Positions 51,880 through 60,257 of a stretch of 64,000 nucleotides of DNA are shown piece by piece. The notes below the pieces were generated by a model, which saw nothing but the letters and a program-made list of their open reading frames with translations, was not told the DNA's origin and ran no database searches. Every line of letters begins with the position of its first letter. Positions within the stretch are counted from its first letter, which is position 1. A program made the position numbers and the translations under genes. Source of the stretch: Levilactobacillus tongjiangensis (GTDB taxonomy: Bacteria > Bacillota > Bacilli > Lactobacillales > Lactobacillaceae); the NCBI RefSeq assembly GCF_003946345.1, contig NZ_RHNY01000013.1:22434-86433 (forward strand), given 5' to 3'.

Positions 51880-52764
51880 TTACTTCGTCATGTAGATGTA
51901 GAGATGATCGGTGGAGAAACCAGTGTTAAACCGTACACCGTTCGACCGAATCGTCTTGGTCGTCGTGGAGCTACTGTTCTTTTTGGCGTCCTTCAAAACC
52001 TTTTCAAACTTCTTGATGACGTACTTAGGTTTGGCATTGAGTGAGCCACCTAATAATGCGAAGGTGGTTCCGAAGTCTTTTTGGCCAGACTTCGTTTTCA
52101 TCTGCTTAGTGGGTGTGATCAGTGCTAAGCCTATCAATTTACCATCTTGAACGTTGCCCCGGACGGTGACGGCTTTGGTGCTGATTAGGTTTTTCACGCC
52201 TGCAGCCGTCTTCGTTGGTAAAAGGTCATCCTTAGCAGCTTTTTTGGCCGTGGCCATCTGTGCTTGGAGTTGCTTGGCAGCGGCTTGTTGTTTTTGGACG
52301 GCGGCTGCAGCAGCGGTAGGATTCGTTTGGGCCAGGGCGGCTAACTTCTTTTTAGTGGCAGCTTGGGTCTTTTGCGCACTAGCTAATTGCTTTTGCACTT
52401 TCGCTGGTAAGTGGGTGGCAATCACCATTTGATTGTACTTTGCGGCAAATTTTTTGTAATTACCCAAGGCGTTGACGTGCTTCACCGAAACGGTTTTGTG
52501 GGCCGTTCCGGCAGTGATTTTGACTTGTTGATCCTTAGTAGCGGTTGGAACTTGGAAGAAGTAGGTGCCGCCGCTAACCTCGGCCTTTTGTTTCTGGCCA
52601 CCATCGATTTGGTAGGTGACCGTTTTGGACTTGGCATTGCCTTTCACCACAGCGGTCAATGCGGTTGGGTGATAGCTACTTTTATTGGTGGTGAGCTTGT
52701 TACTAGAGCAGCCGGCTAGGGTCAAAGCTAAGAGTCCTAGGGCGCCCAACAAAAACTTTTTCAT
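51880..52764 (-). CDS. lipoprotein with helical Ala/Gln-rich middle, unknown
   Basis: A 294-residue secreted lipoprotein. The signal is KKFLLGALGLLALTLAGC with lipobox LAGC (Cys 19). A beta-rich region follows (TALTAVVKGNAKSKTVTYQIDGG...), and then a long helical stretch of Ala, Gln, Lys (about residues 118-180), probably a coiled coil. A last globular part (VTVRGNVQDGKLIGLALITPTKQM) ends in NTGFSTDHLYIYMTK. I do not recognise a known domain. It appears monocistronic. A surface or cell-envelope role is inferred from the lipid anchor only. Confidence 0.82.
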   Translation of the reverse strand: MKKFLLGALGLLALTLAGCSSNKLTTNKSSYHPTALTAVVKGNAKSKTVTYQIDGGQKQKAEVSGGTYFFQVPTATKDQQVKITAGTAHKTVSVKHVNALGNYKKFAAKYNQMVIATHLPAKVQKQLASAQKTQAATKKKLAALAQTNPTAAAAAVQKQQAAAKQLQAQMATAKKAAKDDLLPTKTAAGVKNLISTKAVTVRGNVQDGKLIGLALITPTKQMKTKSGQKDFGTTFALLGGSLNAKPKYVIKKFEKVLKDAKKNSSSTTTKTIRSNGVRFNTGFSTDHLYIYMTK

Positions 52765-52911
52765 TTTATATCCATCCCTCAGTGATTGATTTACTCGACT
52801 TATCTTACCACAAAGTACTGATTAAGCGGGTGATGATATTCTCGAGATTTTCAGGAATAAATAAATCGTGAAAAATGACGCAAAGGTCTTTTATGCGGTC
52901 GAAAGAATTGG

Positions 52912-52939
52912 TATGATAAAGGTGTTGAAAGCGATATCA
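52912..52939 (+). promoter_or_regulatory. -10 and perfect cre site of the second usp gene
   Basis: TATGAT (52912-52917) is followed by TGAAAGCGATATCA (52926-52939), which matches the cre consensus TGWAANCGNTNWCA at every position. A cre just past the -10 usually means CcpA repression. Confidence 0.65.
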
Positions 52940-52973
52940 CCTAGATGGTTTACTATGGAAAGGACGGGATATT

Positions 52974-53399
52974 ATGTATGAACGGATTTTAGTACCAATG
53001 GATGGGAGCAAGAACGCCCATGCTGCGTTGGTGGAGGCTACCAACTTGGCTAAGCAACTCGGTTCCAAACTGTTCATCGTGTCCGTCGCCAGTGATCAGA
53101 CTTACGCCCACTATGGTGCAGAATTTGGCAGCGAAATCGTCACGCACTTTAAGGAAGACGCTGCGAAGTTTTTGGAGAGTGCCGTCACGGAAGTCGAAGC
53201 ACAGGGGGTGGCAGTCGAAACGAGCTTCAAAGTTGGGTTACCGAAGCCAACCATCGCCCAAACTTTGCCAGCAGAATTAGGGACGACGTTGACAGTGATC
53301 GGTCGTTCGGGGGCGCACGGCATTGGGCGAGCAATCATGGGCTCCACCACTAGTTATGTGGTTCATCACTCTAAGACCAGCGTGTTAGTGGTCGACTAA
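52974..53399 (+). CDS. universal stress protein, UspA family with ATP-binding motif
   Basis: A 141-residue cytosolic protein. The start YERILVPMDGSKNAHAALVEATNLAKQLGSKLFIVSV and the nucleotide motif VIGRSGAHGIGRAIMGSTTSYVVHHSKTSVLVVD, of the form G-2x-G-9x-G-(S/T), indicate the ATP-binding class. This differs from the degenerate loop in the usp at 16487. It has a perfect cre just past its -10, so expression probably falls on preferred sugars. A terminator follows. Confidence 0.92.
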   Translation: MYERILVPMDGSKNAHAALVEATNLAKQLGSKLFIVSVASDQTYAHYGAEFGSEIVTHFKEDAAKFLESAVTEVEAQGVAVETSFKVGLPKPTIAQTLPAELGTTLTVIGRSGAHGIGRAIMGSTTSYVVHHSKTSVLVVD

Positions 53400-53431
53400 G
53401 CAACATTTGCTTTTGCTATTATATCTTCAAA

Positions 53432-53474
53432 ATAGGGGTTCCTGGTCAACCAGTCACTGACCGGGAACCCCTTT
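53432..53474 (+). terminator. terminator of the second usp gene
   Basis: AGGGGTTCCTGGTCA pairs with TGACCGGGAACCCCT with one mismatch and T-run. Confidence 0.85.
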
Positions 53475-53490
53475 ACGATTGATGAGACAA

Positions 53491-53524
53491 CAAAAAAGCC
53501 ACTGACAATGTCAGTGACTTTTCT
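53491..53524 (-). terminator. terminator of the 38-aa gene
   Basis: On the minus strand CACTGACA/TGTCAGTG with flanking AAAG and CTTTT, T-run follows. It lies 16 bases past the small gene. Confidence 0.75.
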
Positions 53525-53539
53525 AGTAAAGGCGTCAGA

Positions 53540-53656
53540 CTACTTCTTGTTCTTTAACCAACGTTGTAAGTCTGAAATTTCGTCGCGTCGCTTCCGGTCC
53601 TTTTTACGGTTAACCTTCCGACGGCCTTGAACGCCATTTGGATGTGCTTTTCTCAT
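53540..53656 (-). CDS. very small basic protein (38 aa)
   Basis: A short gene from ATG 53656 to TAG 53540, with GAGGG upstream of the start and its own terminator. The product is strongly basic (MRKAHPNGVQGRRKVNRKKDRKRR...DLQRWLKNKK), which suggests contact with RNA or the ribosome. I do not recognise a family. The presence of a ribosome binding site, a terminator and an opposite orientation to its neighbours argue that it is real. Confidence 0.6.
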   Translation of the reverse strand: MRKAHPNGVQGRRKVNRKKDRKRRDEISDLQRWLKNKK

Positions 53657-53882
53657 TGTAAAAACCCTCGCTTAATTAAAATAACAATCGTGTGTTATTC
53701 TACTGGATATTCTCACAAAATGCAAGCCCCTCGCGGGATTAAGCAACTTCAGACCACCTATTAGCGTTGACGGGCCGCGTTTGCTGTGATTTGCTTAAAA
53801 TTTTTTATCCGGCTCAGGGGACCCCACGGAAAGTGGTATATTGGACTTAATTCGGTAAATGGCGTAAGAAGGGACGGGGAAC

Positions 53883-54998
53883 ATGCAAGTGATGAAAGGG
53901 AAACGGGTGCAGGGGTGGTTCTGGCTTCTGGCTCTGGTCATCGGGGGTCTCCTGATATGGGGGACACAGCATAATGCTGGCCTCTATCATGATCCCATTA
54001 TGAAGGTCACCCAGGTTAAAACTGGTCGGGCGACGAAGGAGACCGATGATTTTCACAATCAAGATTCTCAGACGAAACAGATATTGACGGGGCACATCTT
54101 GAATGGGGCTTACCGGGGGCGCTCATTGACGGTGACTAACACCTACTCACAATCAGGTGCAATGGACCAACGTTACCACGTGGGTAGTCAACTATTTGTG
54201 GTGGTTCATCAACACGTCAATCAAAAGTTAACTGCGACGGCCAAGGACGTGAAACGAGATACGCCCTTACTGACCATGATTTGGGTCGTCGTGGCATTGC
54301 TGCTCTTAATTATGCAATTCAGTGGTTTCATGGCTTTCCTAAGTGTTGCGGCTAATGGGGTGCTGTTTCTGATGGCGATTCTCCTAAATGGGTCGACCCA
54401 GGGGGCACAGGTGCTGTGGATCTTTGGGAGCTTAGCCATTGTGTTTGCTGCGCTCACACTGTGGCTAGTGCTCGGCGCGAACCGGCAGATGCTGATTACG
54501 CTGGCAACCACCTTGGGTGGAACGCTGTTTTCAATTATCGTGGCGCTGTTGGTCTTTCATTTCACGCATGAGCGCGGGATGTACTATGAATCCATGCAGT
54601 ACGTGACTCAGTTGCCGCGACCGCTGTTCCTGGCAGAGACACTCTTGGGCTCTCTGGGGGCGGTCATGGATGAGTCCACGGATATTATTTCGTCGCTGTT
54701 TGCTCTGAAACGTGAACGGCCGGAGCTGTCTACCAATCAAGTATTTAAGTCTGGTCGGCAGATTGGGAGTACCATTATGGGGCCACTGATCAACGTGTTA
54801 TTCTTTATCTTCGTGGCAGACACCTTCCCAATGGCCATGCTGTACTTAAAAAATGGGAATAGCTGGGGCTACACCTTCTCGATGAACATGTCGATGGGCG
54901 TCGTTCAAAGCCTAATCAGCGGGATCGGTATCGTCTTGGCGGTTCCATTAGCGAGCTTTTTGGCTAGTCGGTTCATGGAAAAGAAGGTGGTCGCATGA
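53883..54998 (+). CDS. YibE/F family membrane protein, first of pair
   Basis: A 371-residue integral membrane protein of the YibE/F family. One N-terminal helix (GWFWLLALVIGGLLIWG) is followed by an extracytoplasmic region of about 95 residues with KQILTGHILNGAYRGRSLTVTNTYSQSGAMDQRYHVGSQLFV. Seven helices follow, with the family motif ETLLGSLGAVMDESTDIISSL. The function of the family is not established. The ATG at 53883 is weakly supported (GGGG upstream). It overlaps the following YibE/F gene by four bases, indicating a coupled pair. Confidence 0.87.
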   Translation: MQVMKGKRVQGWFWLLALVIGGLLIWGTQHNAGLYHDPIMKVTQVKTGRATKETDDFHNQDSQTKQILTGHILNGAYRGRSLTVTNTYSQSGAMDQRYHVGSQLFVVVHQHVNQKLTATAKDVKRDTPLLTMIWVVVALLLLIMQFSGFMAFLSVAANGVLFLMAILLNGSTQGAQVLWIFGSLAIVFAALTLWLVLGANRQMLITLATTLGGTLFSIIVALLVFHFTHERGMYYESMQYVTQLPRPLFLAETLLGSLGAVMDESTDIISSLFALKRERPELSTNQVFKSGRQIGSTIMGPLINVLFFIFVADTFPMAMLYLKNGNSWGYTFSMNMSMGVVQSLISGIGIVLAVPLASFLASRFMEKKVVA

Positions 54999-55771
54999 GT
55001 ACCATCAGTGCCTTAGGGTTAATTTTGTTAATCTTGATGATTCTGGTCGGTGGCAAAGCAGGAGCGCAGTCATTTCTGGCGTTGCTCCTCAATTTTGGTC
55101 TGCTATTTCTGGCAATCGTCCTTGTGGCGTTTCACTTCTCGCCGTTGATTGTCACTCTAGTGACGGGGATGTTAGTGTTGGCCCTGACCATCTTCATGAG
55201 CAGTGGGGATGACTTGTCCAGTACCGTAGCCTTCATCGCGTCTGCGGTCGTGCTAGTCGTCTTGGTCGCCGTCATTGTTCCAGTGGAACAGTGGGCCCTC
55301 GTTCAAGGGTTCGGACCAGAGGATAGTGAGGATCTTGAGGGCTTATCTGTCTTGGTGGGAATCAGCTTCGTCCAGGTAACCACTGCTACGGCCATTCTGA
55401 GCACGCTGGGGGCGATTGCCGAGGCAGCTATGGCAATTGCTGCTGGTCTTAGTGAAATCCTTGAGCAGCACCCTCAGGTGGGTTTAAAGGCCTTGATGGG
55501 CGATGGTATCGCCGTCGGTAAGCAAATCATTGGGACGACGTTTAATACCTTGTTCTTTGGGTTCTTTGGTGGATTCCTAGCACTGTTTATCTGGTTTACC
55601 GGCGTTCACTATTCATTCGGTGAAATCTTAAATGATAAAATCTTTGTTTCAGAAATTTTGATGATTCTATTTGCCATGGTCAGTGTTATCTTGACCGTGC
55701 CAATTACGACTTGGGTCATGACCCGCGCCGTGGCCGGTCAACGTAAGCGTGCCGATAAAGCTAAACCTTAA
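54995..55771 (+). CDS. YibE/F family membrane protein, second of pair
   Basis: A 258-residue protein with about seven membrane helices and the same core motif as its partner (TLGAIAEAAMAIAAGLSEILEQHPQVG, FNTLFFGFFGGFLALFIW). It lacks the N-terminal extracytoplasmic domain. The ATG overlaps the TGA of the first gene (ATGA), typical of translational coupling, so the two probably form a hetero-oligomer. A transport role is plausible but unproven. A core element follows 22 bases after the stop. Confidence 0.87.
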   Translation: MSTISALGLILLILMILVGGKAGAQSFLALLLNFGLLFLAIVLVAFHFSPLIVTLVTGMLVLALTIFMSSGDDLSSTVAFIASAVVLVVLVAVIVPVEQWALVQGFGPEDSEDLEGLSVLVGISFVQVTTATAILSTLGAIAEAAMAIAAGLSEILEQHPQVGLKALMGDGIAVGKQIIGTTFNTLFFGFFGGFLALFIWFTGVHYSFGEILNDKIFVSEILMILFAMVSVILTVPITTWVMTRAVAGQRKRADKAKP

Positions 55772-55793
55772 ACCTGGCAACTAACAGCAATTT

Positions 55794-55976
55794 CGCGCTT
55801 CGGGGGACTGGGACGGAGCTAGCTGTGGGGACGCTTCAGCCAAAGGGCGGGCTTCTCGCTCGACTTGAAGCCACGAAACCCACGTGTCTCCAAGCTCGCC
55901 CGTGCTGTAAATTGGCAAACAAACTGCCAATTAACACCACTTTCACGGCTGGCCCCGTCCCAGGCCGCCTACGCTA
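55794..55976 (+). repeat. core palindromic element, copy 19
   Basis: Arms CTGGGACGGAGCTAG and CTGGCCCCGTCCCAG pair with wobbles. Hairpin C is TAAATTGGCA/TGCCAATTAA. CTGTGGGGACGCTTCAGCC is present. It lies 22 bases past the second YibE/F gene. Confidence 0.85.
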
Positions 55977-56070
55977 ACATAGTGTTATTTTATTAAAACT
56001 GATTGGTCGTATACAGCAGCTAGTGTGATGACTGGCTGGTGGACTATTGAAAAGCTATAAAGTATTACTA

Positions 56071-56114
56071 AAACGGTCGTCGACAATCTCGGAGGAGGTG
56101 TCGACGACCGTTTT
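56071..56114 (+). terminator. Rho-independent terminator
   Basis: AAACGGTCGTCGACA pairs perfectly with TGTCGACGACCGTTT (15 bases), then T. It is the likely end of the YibE/F transcript, beyond core copy 19. Confidence 0.82.
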
Positions 56115-56299
56115 GTAGGCAATCGTTTTAAAGCTTATGGAAGAGCAGTTACCATGGAATGAGTATTCACGAGTAAGTTGAGATGGACTTGGAATCCGCT
56201 ACTTATTTGCTGGACCGATAGTATTCGATGGTAACATCTACATTACTAGTGTCACAGAGGGTTGGCTTGCACTGATGAGGTGGTAGTGATCAATCGAAA

Positions 56300-56486
56300 C
56301 GGAGGTGGTCAGGGGTGGGGCCGGCCGTGAAAATGGCGTTAGCTAGTGGGCTGCTAGCTTACGGCATGGGCGACTTTGAAGACAGGCGGGCTATCCTGGC
56401 TTCAAATCGAGCGAGAAGCCCGGTCCTCAGGCTGAAGCGTCCCCACGGCAGACCCCACGGCAGACCCCACCCCTGACCGCCGGAGC
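56300..56486 (-). repeat. core palindromic element, copy 20, with internal duplication
   Basis: A minus-strand copy with arms GGTGGTCAGGGGTGGGG and CCCCACCCCTGACCGCC. Near the right end CCCACGGCAGAC occurs twice in tandem, a 12-base slippage duplication. 56115-56299 shows nothing else I can support. Confidence 0.82.
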
Positions 56487-56529
56487 GGTCATTTTCACGC
56501 TACTTAAACAATTAAGTACAAATAAGTAC

Positions 56530-56560
56530 AAAAAAACGACCACCCAGACAATAGGTGGTC
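56530..56560 (-). terminator. terminator of the amidase gene
   Basis: On the minus strand GACCACC and GGTGGTC pair around TATTGTCTG, followed by GTTTTTTTG. It lies 16 bases beyond the amidase stop. Confidence 0.78.
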
Positions 56561-56575
56561 TTAGAAATGTTAAGT

Positions 56576-57676
56576 TTAGTTGCTGCTACTTACTGAGCTA
56601 GCGTTAGAAGAACTAACAGAGGATTCAGTAGCACTCGAACTGTTAGCGGCGTTGCTTTCAGAACTGGCGCTGGTAGCACTGGCCGTTTCCGTGGCAACGT
56701 CTTGAACGTTGGTCAGGTTGCCGGAGTAAACCCAGTAACGAGTCTTGCTGGTCGTGTTCTTAGAAGGCTTGATCCGGTACCACGTGGAACCGTTGCTCTT
56801 CTTAGCAGTCATATCAATGCTGTAAGACTTGCCAACCTTAGGAGAAATCTTGGACCAACTTTGACGCTTAGCGTTCTTGTTGGCACCCTTAACGTGGTTG
56901 TACAGATAGTACTTGGTGTACTTGCTGCTCAACTTGGCTTCCTGGTCAACGGACTTGTAGGTTGCACTGGTCATCTTCGTATGCTTAGTTGAGTTCATGT
57001 CGTTGTAATACATTTTGACCATCTTGTAAAAGGCAGCCATGGTGTATTTTTGACCAAAGTACTTCTTACCAGCAGAGGCGTAGTAACCGATTGGGTCGGT
57101 ATGCGTTGAACCACCAAGTTTTTGAGCGACAGCCTTATGGGACCAAACAGTGCCCTTGTAGTCGTAGGCAGCATCGTTAGGCTTTAAGTTGTACTTGTTC
57201 AGAAGGTAAGCCGTGTACCAAGAAGCGTTAGCAACTTCGTGGGCAAAGGCGGACTTACTGTGCACCTCGACCTGTTCGAATTGAACGAAACGGGCGTTAC
57301 CAGGGTAACCAACACCCCAAGCTAAGTAGTTCGTGTTGGCGATGTTGATGATTCGGGACCCATCAACGAAGCTGTGAACAAAGGCGTTGTTATAGTTACG
57401 CTTCATGTAGGCAATTTCGTTGTAAATCGTTGAGGATGGGTTGGCCGTTTCGTGAACAACGACCCCTTCTGGCTTACCCTTACCATGACGGTACTTGTTT
57501 TTAGGAAAACCGCTCCAAATACTCTTAGTTACTTTAGCAGGCTTGATCTTCTTGCTGCTGATATAGTTGTTGACCTTTGACGATGCAGCGTTGGCAGTTG
57601 TCATTGACGTGGCACCGAAGATACCAATAGCCCCTAGTGCGGCCACTGCAGTTAAAACGACTTTGTGCATTTTCAC
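56576..57676 (-). CDS. secreted N-acetylmuramoyl-L-alanine amidase (Amidase_2/PGRP fold)
   Basis: A peptidoglycan hydrolase of about 366 residues. A signal peptide (KVVLTAVAALGAIGIFGATSMTTANA) is followed by a zinc amidase domain with His in GVVVHETAN and VWSHKAV and the HTDPIGYY end motif. A region with tryptophan-bearing repeats of the GW/SH3 type follows (WSKISPKVGKSYSIDMTAKKSNGSTWYRIKPSK). A Ser/Ala-rich tail ends the protein. GTG 57676 fits GAGG nine bases upstream; ATG 57670 and 57685 are alternatives. It is monocistronic. The role is probably cell separation or wall turnover; a phage origin is not indicated by neighbours. Confidence 0.9.
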   Translation of the reverse strand: MKMHKVVLTAVAALGAIGIFGATSMTTANAASSKVNNYISSKKIKPAKVTKSIWSGFPKNKYRHGKGKPEGVVVHETANPSSTIYNEIAYMKRNYNNAFVHSFVDGSRIINIANTNYLAWGVGYPGNARFVQFEQVEVHSKSAFAHEVANASWYTAYLLNKYNLKPNDAAYDYKGTVWSHKAVAQKLGGSTHTDPIGYYASAGKKYFGQKYTMAAFYKMVKMYYNDMNSTKHTKMTSATYKSVDQEAKLSSKYTKYYLYNHVKGANKNAKRQSWSKISPKVGKSYSIDMTAKKSNGSTWYRIKPSKNTTSKTRYWVYSGNLTNVQDVATETASATSASSESNAANSSSATESSVSSSNASSVSSSN

Positions 57677-57989
57677 CCTAATCATCCTCGTACTTTCTTT
57701 TCTAAATTTAAGGGACCCTTTAAGGGGCCGTTTACTCGATTCATTTATCATTCGTTATCAACTATAAACATTATTAGACGCCTAGACAACCGCCATACGG
57801 GGCCTCAGAGCCTATATTACGATGGTAATAACGAGTATCGCGGCGTTTGTTCGCCGTGTTTTCAAATAGATTAAAACTTTACGACACCTGTAACGTCCTT
57901 GTAATATTGTTAGACCGGGCTTTATAGCAAGTCAAAAAGCGACATTCCGCCAGATGGGGGGAACGCCGCTATGGGTGGCTTGGTGCCGG

Positions 57990-58478
57990 TTACTTTTCAG
58001 CCGCCCAGGTTTGGCGGGTCGGGTCGATGTGGAGTTTCTGCTGACACTCTGGACACAGCCCGTAAACTTCAACGTGGTTGCTGGTAATCAGATAACCCGT
58101 TTGTTTTTTGGCTTCCGCGTTTAACGTTTCTTCAATTTGCTCGAAAGCGGGCGTGAAGACATCCGTAATTTTACCGCAATTTTCACAGATAACGTGGTAG
58201 TGGGGGCGCCCATAGAAGTCATAGCGAATGCCACCATTGTCGTTGGGAAGTTCGATGACGATTCCCAGGTCAACTAGCAGATTTAAGGTGTTGTAGACCG
58301 TCGCCATACTGAGGTTGGGCAGTTGCTCAGCCAATGCCGTGAAGATCGTTTCAACGGCTGGATGGTTATGGTGGGTCACCAGATAAGTTAAGATGATCTG
58401 ACGTTGTGGGGTCACCCGGACGTGATGTTCCTTCAGGGTCTGTAAGGCCTGATTTAAAAGTTGTTGCTGACTAGCCAA
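57990..58478 (-). CDS. perR: Fur family regulator, PerR type
   Basis: A peroxide/metal-responsive repressor of 162 residues. The winged helix is RVTPQRQIILTYLVTHHNHPAVETIFTAL...NLSMATVYNTLNLLVDLGIVIEL. The metal site is HYHVICENCGKITD, with the Asp that marks PerR, and the second CxxC is in YGLCPECQ. A PerR-type box lies in the divergent intergenic region. It is divergent from the VIT1-type iron/manganese transporters, which makes metal homeostasis its probable target. Fur cannot be ruled out by eye. Confidence 0.88.
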   Translation of the reverse strand: MASQQQLLNQALQTLKEHHVRVTPQRQIILTYLVTHHNHPAVETIFTALAEQLPNLSMATVYNTLNLLVDLGIVIELPNDNGGIRYDFYGRPHYHVICENCGKITDVFTPAFEQIEETLNAEAKKQTGYLITSNHVEVYGLCPECQQKLHIDPTRQTWAAEK

Positions 58479-58647
58479 GGTTTTCCCTCCTTTTTTAGAA
58501 TGAATCTAGTTTGACTCTATTAAACCACATTTTGACGAGAGTGCCAGTGTTCTGCTCACTTTAGAATCACTTGTCATTAAAATGAAATTTTTTAATCCCG
58601 ACCATTTACTTTTGGCGGTCAAAGAGTACAATGGATTTGTTGTTAAG

Positions 58648-58662
58648 TAATAATGATTCTAA
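58648..58662. promoter_or_regulatory. PerR/Fur-type box in the perR-VIT1 divergent gap
   Basis: TAATAATGATTCTAA (reverse complement TTAGAATCATTATTA) matches the PerR box TTATAATNATTATAA at 13 of 15 positions. Related TTAGAAT half-sites occur at 58495 and 58562. It lies about 100 bases upstream of the first VIT1 gene. Confidence 0.6.
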
Positions 58663-58758
58663 ATTACTCAGAAATTGTTTGTTGTCCCAAACTTTTATTT
58701 ACAACTCGTGTTAAGATGAATAAGAGAAGTTTGTGTGTAAATTCAGGGGGTAGATACG

Positions 58759-59445
58759 ATGAAAAAGAATAAGAAGCCGGCAACACTGGCCCAACGGATC
58801 AACGTTTTACGGGCTAGCGTGATGGGCGCCAACGATGGCATCCTGTCCGTGGCGGGAATCGTTGTGGGGGTTGCTGGGGCGGCCACTAGCAGTTTTGCAA
58901 TTTTTATTTCGGGGATCGCCGGGATGATTGCTGGTACGGTGTCTATGGCAATGGGGGAGTACGTCTCCGTCAACACCCAAAAGGATGCGCAGCGTAAAGC
59001 GATTGAAACGCAGACCGCGGCGTTAGATGATAATTATCAGGGTGAGGTTGATTTCATTCAGGAAAAATACATTGCCAGTGGCATTAAGCCAGAATTAGCC
59101 GCCCAGGCTACTAAGGAAATGATGGCCAGTGATCCGCTCAAGGCCAGCGTTCGGGAACGTTTTGGTTTTAATGTTGGTGAGTATACTAATCCGTTCTCAG
59201 CGGCGATTGCCTCCATGATTTCGTTTCCTACCGGGTCAATCTTACCCTTGGTGTCGATTAGCTTGCTGCCAAAGGATTGGCGGATTCTTGGAACGTTCCT
59301 TGCGGTGGTGATTGCATTGTCAATTACCGGATACGTCGCAGCTACGTTGGGTAACGCCAACCGTCGCAACGGAACCATGCGTAACGTGATTGCTGGAATT
59401 TTGACGATGCTCGTAACTTACGGCATCGGCCATCTGTTTGCCTAG
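58759..59445 (+). CDS. VIT1/CCC1 family iron/manganese transporter, first of pair
   Basis: A 228-residue membrane protein of the VIT/CCC1 family. It has five helices: two near the N-terminus with RINVLRASVMGANDGILSVAGIVVGVAG and GEYVSVNTQKDAQRK, a cytoplasmic helical metal-binding segment (AATKEMMASDPLKASVRERFGFNVGEYTNPFSAAIASMISF), and three more. The family exports or sequesters Fe2+ and Mn2+. GGGGG lies before the ATG. It is 12 bases upstream of a paralogue and divergent from perR with a candidate PerR box, so induction by peroxide or metal is likely. Confidence 0.9.
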   Translation: MKKNKKPATLAQRINVLRASVMGANDGILSVAGIVVGVAGAATSSFAIFISGIAGMIAGTVSMAMGEYVSVNTQKDAQRKAIETQTAALDDNYQGEVDFIQEKYIASGIKPELAAQATKEMMASDPLKASVRERFGFNVGEYTNPFSAAIASMISFPTGSILPLVSISLLPKDWRILGTFLAVVIALSITGYVAATLGNANRRNGTMRNVIAGILTMLVTYGIGHLFA

Positions 59446-59457
59446 GGGGGTCCGAAG

Positions 59458-60174
59458 ATGGAAGTAAATGAAGAGGTTCATGAAAAAAAGCAGCAGAAAC
59501 AAAAGCAACATCAAACTATGGATGAAAAGTTAAACACGTTGCGAGCCGGGGTGCTGGGTTCTAACGATGGGATTCTGACCGTCGTTGGGGTGTTGTTCAG
59601 TGTTGCTGCGGCTACGACCAATCAATTTACGATTTCTATCGCGGGGTTGTCTGACCTACTAGCTTGTGCGTTTTCGATGGCTTCCGGTGAATACGCTTCA
59701 GTCAGTACCCAAAAGGATACTGAGAAGGCGGCGGTGGCCAAAGAGCAGGCTTTGTTGCAGAGCAACTACGCCGATCAACAAACCGCTGTTCAAAAATTTT
59801 ATGAGGAACGGGGTGTTACGCCCGAAACGTCTTTGGCGATTGCCAAGGATCTGATGCAGAAGGATGCGTTAGCCACGGTGGTCAACGTAAAGGAAGACAT
59901 TCAGCTGGGCCATTACATGAATCCTTGGGATGCCGCCTTTTCTTCACTGATTGCTGCTTCACTAGGCGGTACTTTCCCACTGGTTGCCATGACGTTATTT
60001 CCAGCAGCAACTCAGTGGCCGGCGACCATTGTGGCCGTGCTGTTATCCGTAACGTTGACGGGGTATCTGAGCGCTAAACTAGGACACGGCTTAGTTAAGA
60101 CAGCCATTATTCGTAACGTTATCGTCGGTATTATTACGATGTTTATTCACTATTACGTCGGTCAATTCTTCTAA
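59458..60174 (+). CDS. VIT1/CCC1 family iron/manganese transporter, second of pair
   Basis: A 238-residue paralogue of the preceding transporter with the same TLRAGVLGSNDGILTVVGVLFSVAA start, GEYASVSTQKDTEK and LGHYMNPWDAAFSSLIAASLGGTFPL. The N-terminus carries an extra charged, Gln-rich tail (KKQQKQKQHQ). The tandem pair is common in lactobacilli. The two probably work together, as homo- or heterodimers. ATG follows GGGGTCCGAAG. They share a transcript. Confidence 0.9.
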   Translation: MEVNEEVHEKKQQKQKQHQTMDEKLNTLRAGVLGSNDGILTVVGVLFSVAAATTNQFTISIAGLSDLLACAFSMASGEYASVSTQKDTEKAAVAKEQALLQSNYADQQTAVQKFYEERGVTPETSLAIAKDLMQKDALATVVNVKEDIQLGHYMNPWDAAFSSLIAASLGGTFPLVAMTLFPAATQWPATIVAVLLSVTLTGYLSAKLGHGLVKTAIIRNVIVGIITMFIHYYVGQFF

Positions 60175-60257
60175 AGGAAATTCCGGGCTTCTTCACATTT
60201 TGACGGAGACGTAGTGTACAATAGGACAAACATCTCTGTGAAAGTGAGGAAACTGGC

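Noticed and set aside
56576..57676. Amidase as a phage endolysin marking a prophage
   Set aside because: It has a signal peptide, no holin or structural phage genes nearby, and ordinary housekeeping neighbours.
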